Positions 4,728 to 9,662 of a DNA stretch of 9,662 nt are shown here, in pieces. Both the position numbers and the translations under genes were made by a program. The notes under the pieces were generated by a model. That model was not told the origin of the DNA. It was given only the letters and a program-made list of their open reading frames with translations, and made no database searches. Position 1 is the stretch's first letter, and each line of letters starts with the position of its first letter. Source of the DNA: Candidatus Wolfebacteria bacterium (GTDB lineage: Bacteria; Patescibacteriota; Minisyncoccia; UBA6257; UBA9933); NCBI GenBank assembly GCA_027336345.1, contig DAHWFZ010000043.1, forward strand, positions 1 to 9,662, read 5' to 3'.

Positions 4728-4733
4728 TGAAAC

Positions 4734-4769
4734 AAAAAGCTTCTTTACCGGTGGTTAAAACGGCTTTTT
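4734..4769 (-). terminator. Intrinsic terminator of the dsbA-like gene
   Basis: On the minus strand AAAAAGC (4769-4763) pairs with GCTTTTT (4740-4734); inside, TTTA-CC pairs with GGTAAA over an ACC loop, with small internal bulges. The T5 run forms the U tract. It begins 9 bases after the dsbA-like stop codon. Confidence 0.7.
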
Positions 4770-4777
4770 ATTATTTT

Positions 4778-5554
4778 TTATTTCAGTAGCTGGTCAATCG
4801 CTCCGGAGAAAACGCTGTACGGCTGAGCTCCTTGAATTTCCTTGCCGTTTATAAACAAAGTCGGCGTTGATACCGATCCCATTATTGACTGGGCCTGCTG
4901 CAAATTGGCATCCAGCGCCTTTTGATATTTTTTGGAATCATAGCAGCTTAAAAATGCGGTTGTATCCATTTTCAAGTCGGTTGCTATCTTTTTAAACAAG
5001 GTTCTGTTTAAATTTCCGTTATTTTCGCTGCTTGGGCCTTGGCCTGCGATATACTTTTGCAATTCATCATATTCTGTATTGTAAATCGCATCGTGGAATT
5101 CCCAGAACTTATTCTGGTCCTTGGCGCAATAATCAGCCAGCCCGGCATTTGTTGATTCGCCTCCCAAAATAGCCAATGTTTTAAAGACCATTTTTACCTT
5201 TCCGGCGTCTATGTAGTTCTTCTGGATCAAAGATTCCGTTTCCTTAAAAAACTTTGAGCAAAACGGACACTGAAAATCTCCGAACTCCACTATGGTAACG
5301 GGGGCGTTGGGATTACCCAACACAACATCGTTGTCATCCAGCTGGACATCGGCGGTTTGGGCGGCAGTACCGCCGGTTTGAGCCGCTTGTTTAACTGGCT
5401 GGCTTTTAACCCCGGTTGAATAAATAACCGCGCCTGCGATAAGCAAGGCTGCCGCTAAAATACTTGCCGGCAAAAGCCAATTGGCTTCTCTAATAGCCTC
5501 GGTCTCCATTTTAACTTCTTTTTTTATTTCTTTTTCCAAATTTTGGTTATCCAT
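4778..5554 (-). CDS. Membrane-anchored DsbA-like thiol oxidoreductase
   Basis: 258 aa. Residues 1-25 are charged and cytoplasmic; 27-47 (LPASILAAALLIAGAVIYSTG) form one transmembrane segment; 48-75 are a G/A/Q/T linker; the remainder is a DsbA-like thioredoxin fold of the Thioredoxin_4 type facing outside. Key features: APVTIVEFGDFQCPFC with active site CPFC at 96-99, and the cis-proline loop STPTLFING with P231 next to the active site. Likely role is forming or isomerising disulfides in exported proteins. C143 and C204 could form a structural disulfide. No partner (VKOR or DsbB) is in the window. Start ATG at 5552-5554 is overlapped by a 6-bp inverted repeat and has no Shine-Dalgarno site; METEAIRE at residue 16 is an alternative start. 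Promoter at 5658-5685, terminator at 4734-4769: a single-gene unit. Confidence 0.92.
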   Translation of the reverse strand: MDNQNLEKEIKKEVKMETEAIREANWLLPASILAAALLIAGAVIYSTGVKSQPVKQAAQTGGTAAQTADVQLDDNDVVLGNPNAPVTIVEFGDFQCPFCSKFFKETESLIQKNYIDAGKVKMVFKTLAILGGESTNAGLADYCAKDQNKFWEFHDAIYNTEYDELQKYIAGQGPSSENNGNLNRTLFKKIATDLKMDTTAFLSCYDSKKYQKALDANLQQAQSIMGSVSTPTLFINGKEIQGAQPYSVFSGAIDQLLK

Positions 5555-5624
5555 TGCTTACGCGAGCAATTCTAAACTACAAACTACATTCCAATCTACG
5601 AATAAATTCGTGACATTCGGATGT
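5553..5624 (-). promoter_or_regulatory. Structured 5' leader of the dsbA-like gene
   Basis: Three inverted repeats lie between the predicted transcription start (~5651) and the start codon: ACAT/ATGT with a TCGG loop on the plus strand (5613-5624), ACGAAT/ATTCGT (5598-5611), and ATTGCT/AGCAAT (5553-5558 with 5565-5570). The last takes in two bases of the ATG. It could mask the start codon. Whether these fold in RNA and regulate translation is inference. Confidence 0.35.
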
Positions 5625-5657
5625 ATTTGAATATTTTGAATCGCGTTAGTTTATGTA

Positions 5658-5685
5658 ATTATAGTTGATAAATTCCAAAATACAA
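5658..5685 (-). promoter_or_regulatory. Putative sigma-70 promoter of the dsbA-like gene
   Basis: Minus strand: -35 TTGTAT (5685-5680), 16-nt spacer, perfect -10 TATAAT (5663-5658). The predicted start near 5651 leaves a leader of about 97 nt, which holds the three inverted repeats. Confidence 0.55.
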
Positions 5686-5707
5686 ATTTTTGTTGTTATT
5701 AAGTTTT

Positions 5708-6238
5708 TTAGTACTTAAGTGTTTTGGTCACCAATTCAAATGCCGCTATACCGAATGCCACGGAAACATTCAAAGATTCCTTGCCTTTGCCGCTGCGTTT
5801 CGGATGCCCTGCTTGTTTAACCAGTTTTCCTTTCATCGGAATTTCCAGAATTTTATCGCATTTGTTTAAAATGCTTTTCGGCAGTCCACCCACCTCGCTT
5901 CCGACGATTAGCGCAATTCTTTCATTCTTACTTTTACCTTTTAACTTTAGCCTGTAATAAGGCTCCGACTTATTGCTCTGTTCTATGGCAAAAATTTTAT
6001 ATCCGCCATCTTTCAATTTGCCGATTAAACGATTCGCCGATTTCTGATATTCCCACTCCACTGTTTTTTCCGCGCCCAAAGCAACTTTGGCGAAATCATT
6101 CCTTAGCCGTCCGAATTCATCGATGGGCTTGGGAGTAATACCGCAAAGATATATTTTTTCAACCCCGGCCGCATCAGAAGTCCTGAAAATCGAGCCAACA
6201 TTATATAAACTTCGTATATTGTGAAGAATTACGATCAT
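5708..6238 (-). CDS. SpoU/TrmH-family RNA 2'-O-methyltransferase with insertion in motif 3
   Basis: 176 aa from ATG at 6236-6238 (183 aa if ATG at 6257-6259 is used). Methylates a ribose 2'-OH in tRNA or rRNA using SAM; the exact target cannot be told. The three SPOUT motifs are visible: motif 1 NIRSLYNVGSIFRTSD (residues 7-22, catalytic N and R), motif 2 LIVGSEVGGLP (around 110-120), motif 3 IPM-G...SLNVSVAFGIAAFEL (133 to about 168). Motif 3 is split: 15 residues (139-153) stand between IPMKGK and ESLNVS, which adjoin in ordinary relatives. No N-terminal substrate-binding domain is present. Family members begin right at the MIVILHNIRS segment, so the downstream start is preferred; no Shine-Dalgarno site helps. 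A TTGAAA-17-TATACT promoter lies upstream, overlapping the divergent lipoprotein promoter. Confidence 0.9.
   Translation of the reverse strand: MIVILHNIRSLYNVGSIFRTSDAAGVEKIYLCGITPKPIDEFGRLRNDFAKVALGAEKTVEWEYQKSANRLIGKLKDGGYKIFAIEQSNKSEPYYRLKLKGKSKNERIALIVGSEVGGLPKSILNKCDKILEIPMKGKLVKQAGHPKRSGKGKESLNVSVAFGIAAFELVTKTLKY
5780..5824 (-). repeat. In-frame 45-bp insertion within the methyltransferase gene
   Basis: Encodes LVKQAGHPKRSGKGK between IPMKGK and ESLNVS of motif 3. A KGK triplet stands on both sides of the insert (MKGK ... GKGK), as expected of a duplicated target or slippage. The residues resemble LVRQAHHPEQSRR, which is how a common dispersed repeat reads in one frame in CPR genomes (recollection). 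The same repeat group supplies intergenic copies in this window, such as 552-570. Best read as an old, sequence-drifted repeat inserted in a coding gene; a natural loop expansion is the alternative. Confidence 0.5.
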
Positions 6239-6240
6239 AT

Positions 6241-6269
6241 TTGACGGGATGAATACCATTTATTATGCT
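6241..6269 (+). promoter_or_regulatory. Putative sigma-70 promoter of the lipoprotein gene
   Basis: -35 TTGACG (6241-6246), 17-nt spacer, -10 TATGCT (6264-6269), with TATTAT overlapping just before. Predicted transcription start near 6276, inside the -10 box of the opposing promoter. The -35 box lies at the 5' end of the methyltransferase reading frame. Confidence 0.55.
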
Positions 6270-6275
6270 GGTTCC

Positions 6276-6304
6276 AGTATAAAGTTGTTTAACTTTGATT
6301 TCAA
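6276..6304 (-). promoter_or_regulatory. Putative sigma-70 promoter of the methyltransferase gene
   Basis: Minus strand: -35 TTGAAA (6304-6299), 17-nt spacer, -10 TATACT (6281-6276). Predicted start near 6269, 31 nt before ATG 6238 and about 10 nt before ATG 6259. It is back to back with the plus-strand promoter at 6241-6269, so the two polymerases would compete. Confidence 0.65.
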
Positions 6305-6311
6305 ACCGAAT

Positions 6312-6318
6312 AAGGAGG
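6312..6318 (+). promoter_or_regulatory. Consensus Shine-Dalgarno site of the lipoprotein gene
   Basis: AAGGAGG ends 8 nt before ATG 6327-6329. It fixes the start and rules out the upstream ATG at 6249. It is the only full-consensus ribosome site in this window. Confidence 0.9.
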
Positions 6319-6326
6319 ATAAAATA

Positions 6327-6590
6327 ATGAAAAAGTTGTCCAAGTTGGTTATCTTCGTGATAGTTTTGGCATTATCCGCTGTCAGTTGTGGAAAATATGA
6401 AAGAGAGATGATAAAATCAGAGGCGCTGGAAAGAACAAAATCCCAAAAAGTATTGGCAATAATGACCGGAGGGATGCAAACAATTATAATGTGCAAAAAC
6501 GGAAAAGTGGTAGTTGCCCAGCATACCAAATCCGATATTTTCGGAGACCACTTTAAAATAAAAGAATTACAAAAAACAAACTGCGAATAA
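6327..6590 (+). CDS. Small predicted lipoprotein, unknown function
   Basis: 87 aa. Residues 1-21 form a lipoprotein signal peptide: MKKLSK, then hydrophobic LVIFVIVLALSAV, then SC with Cys21 as the likely lipidated residue (lipobox-like SAVSC, slightly off the usual L-[AS]-[GA]-C). The mature part is only ~66 aa: a charged helical stretch (KYEREMIKSEALERTKSQK), two short strands (KVLAIMTGG, TIIMCKNGKVVVAQHT) with another Cys, and a polar tail ending TNCE. I recognise no family. It is the only plus-strand gene here, with its own promoter, a consensus ribosome site and a tight terminator, that is, a self-contained cassette between minus-strand genes. This could mean late acquisition, but base composition is near that of neighbours. 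Confidence 0.8.
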   Translation: MKKLSKLVIFVIVLALSAVSCGKYEREMIKSEALERTKSQKVLAIMTGGMQTIIMCKNGKVVVAQHTKSDIFGDHFKIKELQKTNCE

Positions 6591-6598
6591 AAACCAAC

Positions 6599-6635
6599 AA
6601 AGCGCTCCGACTGTCCGTCGTGAGCGCTTTTTTTA
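6599..6635 (+). terminator. Intrinsic terminator of the lipoprotein gene
   Basis: AAAGCGCTC (6599-6607) pairs with GAGCGCTTT (6622-6630), and inside it CGAC pairs with GTCG over TGTCC, with one bulged T, giving about 13 bp. A run of eight T follows from 6628. It starts 8 bp after the stop codon. The next 30 bp hold a further AT-rich 8-bp hairpin, ATTTTCAA (6635-6642) with TTGAAAAT (6653-6660). Confidence 0.92.
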
Positions 6636-6671
6636 TTTTCAAAATTCAAAAATTGAAAATTGTTTAAAAAT

Positions 6672-6701
6672 CAGATTCTTCGGAGTACCTCAGAATGACA
6701 G
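6672..6701. repeat. Dispersed hairpin repeat at the 3' flank of glyS
   Basis: ATTCT...AGAAT stem (6675-6679 with 6692-6696) with an inner GG/CC pair and an AGTA loop, followed by GACAG. A second, less perfect copy is at 8119-8147 on the other side of glyS, and a decayed one at 8149-8171. It has the same ...ATGACAGAAAA tail as the 452-477 repeat. Confidence 0.7.
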
Positions 6702-6712
6702 AAAATTAAAAA

Positions 6713-8071
6713 TTATTTCAGTTTTTCCTTTAAGTAATCCCGTAAAGCTGAAATTTTAATTCTTTCCTGCTTCATCGTATCCCTGTCGCGGACTGTCACG
6801 GCATTATCGTTCAAGCTGTCAAAATCAACAGTAACGCAAAACGGAGTCCCGATTTCATCCTGCGCATAATAGCGCTTGCCGACATTACCCCTGTCATCCC
6901 ACGCAGTCGTAAAATCTTTTTTCAAATCATTGTAAATTTCCCTGGCCTTTTCAACCAATTCCGGCTTATTTTTCAACAACGGGAAAACTGCAACTTTATA
7001 CGGAGCAACCTTTGGGTCCAACTTTAAAACAACCCTGTCTCCCTCCTCCTTGTATGCGCTGCACAAAACAGCCAGAACGGTCCTATCCACGCCCCAGGTC
7101 GGCTCAATTACGTGAGGCCAAAATGCTTCGCCATCTTCCTCCTCTTTATACGGCGCTTCTTTAAAATGATTCTTCAAATCAAAATCCGTCCTGTACGCAA
7201 GACCGTACAACTCTTTTTTCCCGAATGGAAATTCATACTCAAAATCAATTGTTCTCTTTGAATAATGAGCTAATTCGTCTTTCGGGACTTCAAGATTGCT
7301 CACCTTGTTGGTATCAATGCCGACCGTTTCCATCCAGCCGTACATTTCTTCAACCCACTTATCAAAAAACCCTTGCCAATCTTCATCGCGCGACGGCTTT
7401 GGTATGAAGTATTCGATTTCCATCTGTTCAAATTCGCGCGTTCTGAAAATAAAATTACCCGGAGTTATTTCATTTCTGAAGGCTTTTCCGATTTGCGCGA
7501 TACCAAACGGTAATTTTTTTCTGGTAGTCTGTAAAACATTTTTGAAATCAACAAACATTGCCTGCGCGGTTTCCGGACGGAAGTAAGCAACATTGGCCTG
7601 CTCCTCGGCTGGGCCGATAAATGTTTTAAACATCAAGTTAAATTGCTTAGGTTCAGTAAAACCAAATCCTGTTCCGGAAATTTGTGTTTCACCATCTTTA
7701 GTTTTAGCTATTGTCTCCGGATGTTTATTTGAAACATGGTCAAACAATATATTGGGATCATCAGAACGAAATCTTTCATGACATTTTATGCATTCAACCA
7801 ATGGGTCGCTAAAAGTCGCCAAATGGCCGCTGGCTTCCCAGACTTTCGGATTCATAATAAGCGCCGCATCAATACCGACAATATCATCACGCTGCTTCAC
7901 AAACCGTTTCCACCAAAGCTGCTTGATATTATTTTTCAGTTCCACGCCCACCGGGCCGTAGTCCCATGAATTAGCGAACCCGCCGTAAATTTCAGAACCG
8001 GGAAAAACAAAGCCCCTTCTTTTGCAAAGGGAAATTATTTTGTCCATTGTGTTTTCGTTTTTGTTTTCCAT
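6713..8071 (-). CDS. glyQS: Glycyl-tRNA synthetase, homodimeric class II type
   Basis: 452 aa, typical for the alpha2 (eukaryote/archaea/Thermus-like) enzyme and unlike the two-subunit GlyQ+GlyS of E. coli. Charges tRNA-Gly with glycine in the cytoplasm. N-terminal RRGFVFPGSEIYGG with NSWDYGPVGVELK is diagnostic for the family. Motif 1 region around SGHLATFSDP (81-90). Zinc-knuckle-like CIKC at 94-97. Motif 2 begins FRNEI (199-203) and continues with REFEQMEIEYF (212-222). Motif 3 is EPTWGVDRTVLAVL (323-336). The C-terminal anticodon-binding domain begins near LDPKVAPYKVAVFPL (351 on). Start ATG at 8069-8071; the ATG at residue 9 is an alternative. A hairpin repeat at 8082-8105 puts AGGATGAC about 13 nt upstream, a poor ribosome site. 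Repeats flank both ends. Confidence 0.97.
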   Translation of the reverse strand: MENKNENTMDKIISLCKRRGFVFPGSEIYGGFANSWDYGPVGVELKNNIKQLWWKRFVKQRDDIVGIDAALIMNPKVWEASGHLATFSDPLVECIKCHERFRSDDPNILFDHVSNKHPETIAKTKDGETQISGTGFGFTEPKQFNLMFKTFIGPAEEQANVAYFRPETAQAMFVDFKNVLQTTRKKLPFGIAQIGKAFRNEITPGNFIFRTREFEQMEIEYFIPKPSRDEDWQGFFDKWVEEMYGWMETVGIDTNKVSNLEVPKDELAHYSKRTIDFEYEFPFGKKELYGLAYRTDFDLKNHFKEAPYKEEEDGEAFWPHVIEPTWGVDRTVLAVLCSAYKEEGDRVVLKLDPKVAPYKVAVFPLLKNKPELVEKAREIYNDLKKDFTTAWDDRGNVGKRYYAQDEIGTPFCVTVDFDSLNDNAVTVRDRDTMKQERIKISALRDYLKEKLK

Positions 8072-8081
8072 ATTTTATTTT

Positions 8082-8171
8082 GTCATCCTGCGCAATGCGA
8101 AGGATCTCATATGACACGCAGATTCTTCCGAGTACGTCAGAATGACGCGCTCTTCCGAACACCTCAGAATG
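8082..8171. repeat. Cluster of three hairpin repeats upstream of glyS
   Basis: First (8082-8114): ATCCT/AGGAT plus CGC/GCG over AAT, bounded by GTCAT and ATGAC. Second (8119-8147): the ATTCT...AGAATGAC repeat seen at 6672-6701, differing at 8128 (G to C) and 8135 (C to G), two positions that pair with each other. Third (8149-8171): a decayed relative, TCTTCCGAACACCTCAGAAT. Together they fill the glyS-surface protein gap; no gene or clear promoter was found, although glyS should have one here or further upstream. Confidence 0.65.
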
Positions 8172-8182
8172 GCATCTCCGCG

Positions 8183-9662
8183 TTATTGCGCCACAATTTC
8201 AACGGTTTTTAAAACATCTGTTTTGGCGGATAATGAAGCTCCGGTAAAATCATCGGTTGCGGTCAGAGAAGTTTCATTTAAAACAGGCGCCTGCTGTCCG
8301 GCTTGGGTTATATTGGGGGTCATTTCAACCTGAAACACCGCTTCCAACGGATTGCTTATAACTCCTTTTGTGGCCAAAATTTTATCTATTGCCCAAGACA
8401 CTTGCCCCGTCCTGTCATCGTAAACCGGAGCCGCGTCAATGTCGCTTTTTGTTACATTAAGCCATTTTACGCCGGATTGCAAAAAGCTTGAAACCTTAAC
8501 ATTCGTAATGTCCGTTGAATAATTTTTAATCTGCCAATGGACCTCGTAAACCGTCGGCTGATTCGCTTTTACCGGAAAAGCGCCGCTTACATAAACAAGC
8601 GATGCCGTGATTTCGCTCCTGCCCATAACCTTGGTTTCCAGATTGGCAAGTCCGACTGTTTTGTCGCTTGATACGTTATAAGGAACGGTCGGAGAATTTA
8701 TTTCCGCCTGCAGCTTCAAGGAATAATTTTTATCAAACATCCTCTTTATGGGGTACGCCGCTTTGGTCCTGATCTGGAAGCTAAGAGTCCCCTCCGTACC
8801 GGGAGCCAATACTTTAAATTGAGGGTTATTGCCGGCATTCCATGTAATTGCATTATTAACCGAGTCAAAAAATCCGGTTGACTGAAGGCTTGAAAAATCA
8901 AACATTTCTCCGGTCAAATTCACCTTCAAAATCACATCACTAAGTCCCACATCGGTATTATTACGGTACTTTATTTGATATGTGAGAAAATCATTAATAT
9001 CGGCGACATAGGACGGATTATTATTTACCGAAACTGAAAGAGAAAGCGGCGAAGACGCAATGCCAAGGCTGGCATTTTTTTCATTAATCAAATATTCTTT
9101 GCCGTCCAATGTCACAAAAAGCTGGCTTTTGATTTCCGAAAATGATTGGTCAGCCCCCTGAAGCGACCCGTTGATGGCTATGGTGCTGGACGCTCCCGGC
9201 GCGAGCTCTCCCAAATTCCAAACGGCATTTCCGGAGTCCGGATTTAAGGAGGCGCTCTTAAAGGTAAAGTTATCGGGATAGACCAATTGCAGCCGCGCGC
9301 TGTCAAAATTGAAATCGGAAATGTTTTTATAATTCACGTTAATCTGAAAATTTTCCCGGTTGAAAACCCGCTGGGGAGTAACAAGGCTCATATCAATCGA
9401 TGGCTGATCCACAAAAACTTCAATTGACTGGTCTTTTTCAAAACGGGTGTTTAGGGTCTCTGGCAAATAAGAAAAATTAACGTTTATTTTTTCGCTGGTT
9501 TGATCATCGCGTATAAAAGCGATTTTAAAAGTCTTTTTCACCAGCACGCCCGGAGCCATATCATCCAAATTTTGCTCAATAACCTGCATATCGTTATTAT
9601 TATCCAAACTTACGGCTCCGTCGGGCAGCTGAAGTGAAATTTTTGGATTTTTTAAAACGCTC
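8183..9662 (-). CDS. Large surface protein with repeated Ig-like/DUF11-like domains (partial, N-terminus outside window)
   Basis: The frame is open to the window's right edge, so only the C-terminal ~492 residues are seen. A TTG at 9605-9607 could be taken as a start, but coding continues unbroken upstream (LKNPKISLQLPDGAVSLDN), so it is internal. At least three successive beta-sandwich units of about 120-140 residues follow, each with a conserved-type ending: NLGELAPGASSTIAI, then WNAGNNPQFKVLAPGTEGTLSF, then VSWAIDKIL followed by LEAVFQVEM. These match the pattern of DUF11/CARDB-like extracellular repeats ('W.lg.lapG.s.t..f'). No C-terminal transmembrane segment or sorting motif is present (ends VEIVAQ); an N-terminal anchor, if any, lies outside. 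Role is probably cell-surface structure or adhesion; the exact function is unknown. Confidence 0.85.
   Translation of the reverse strand, partial: SVLKNPKISLQLPDGAVSLDNNNDMQVIEQNLDDMAPGVLVKKTFKIAFIRDDQTSEKINVNFSYLPETLNTRFEKDQSIEVFVDQPSIDMSLVTPQRVFNRENFQINVNYKNISDFNFDSARLQLVYPDNFTFKSASLNPDSGNAVWNLGELAPGASSTIAINGSLQGADQSFSEIKSQLFVTLDGKEYLINEKNASLGIASSPLSLSVSVNNNPSYVADINDFLTYQIKYRNNTDVGLSDVILKVNLTGEMFDFSSLQSTGFFDSVNNAITWNAGNNPQFKVLAPGTEGTLSFQIRTKAAYPIKRMFDKNYSLKLQAEINSPTVPYNVSSDKTVGLANLETKVMGRSEITASLVYVSGAFPVKANQPTVYEVHWQIKNYSTDITNVKVSSFLQSGVKWLNVTKSDIDAAPVYDDRTGQVSWAIDKILATKGVISNPLEAVFQVEMTPNITQAGQQAPVLNETSLTATDDFTGASLSAKTDVLKTVEIVAQ

Larger units (their letters stand above)
4629..4777. other. 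Intergenic region between dsbA-like and SPW genes
   Basis: Holds, in minus-strand order, a terminator (4734-4769) ending the dsbA-like unit and a promoter (4699-4727) starting the SPW-grx-trxB unit. The leader from ~4692 to 4628 is AT-rich with no structure I would defend. Confidence 0.5.

Noticed and set aside
6249..6326. Upstream start of the lipoprotein (ATG 6249)
   Set aside because: It would place 26 polar residues before the signal peptide, and the consensus ribosome site at 6312-6318 points to ATG 6327.
7225..7969. Plus-strand frames over glyQS
   Set aside because: Shadows of a well-supported synthetase gene, with no start signals or recognisable protein features.
9605..9607. TTG start of the large surface protein
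   Set aside because: The reading frame continues with protein-like sequence to the window edge, so the gene is simply cut by the window.

Overview
The window looks like part of a small-genome bacterium of the Candidate Phyla Radiation (Patescibacteria, most like Parcubacteria). The signs are a very short EF-Ts (146 aa), mostly start codons without a Shine-Dalgarno site, AT-rich intergenic DNA built of iterated 8-9-mers, many small palindromic repeats, and a large repeat-domain surface protein. TGA is used as a stop at one gene (596..1018), which argues against the lineages that read TGA as glycine. This placement is inference; no marker gene phylogeny was possible.

Layout, left to right. 1-118 holds no gene. 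120-152 is a strong hairpin terminator. 153-301 is a 144-bp module ending in a partial copy of the tRNA 3' end. tRNA-Tyr (302-384, minus) has its own promoter. 385-595 is a cluster of dispersed palindromes. Then, all on the minus strand: a small anchored membrane protein (596-1018), tsf (1127-1567), rpsB (1655-2413), a compositionally distinct anchored protein (2571-3056), an AhpF-like thioredoxin reductase (3080-4000), a YruB/Cp9-type glutaredoxin (4105-4341), a short SPW-repeat membrane protein (4452-4628), a membrane-anchored DsbA-like protein (4778-5554) and a SpoU/TrmH-type RNA methyltransferase (5708-6238). One plus-strand gene, a small lipoprotein (6327-6590), has its own promoter, the only consensus ribosome binding site in the window, and a terminator. 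Glycyl-tRNA synthetase (6713-8071) and the C-terminal part of a large repeat-domain surface protein (8183-9662, cut by the window edge) follow on the minus strand.

Functionally there are two themes. One is translation: tRNA-Tyr, EF-Ts, S2, an rRNA/tRNA methyltransferase and GlyRS. The other is thiol redox: the adjacent glutaredoxin and flavoprotein reductase match the NADH-dependent Cp34/Cp9 pair known from Clostridium pasteurianum, and a DsbA-like protein lies just upstream for extracytoplasmic thiols.

The most unusual content is between or inside genes. A ~107-bp palindromic element occurs twice, each time filling an intercistronic gap from one gene's stop codon to the next gene's start. 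A 45-bp in-frame insertion sits inside the catalytic/SAM-binding motif of the methyltransferase. Hairpin repeats with one compensatory base-pair change flank glyS. A tRNA-3'-end duplication bounds a structured module. No complete new defence or mobile system is visible.
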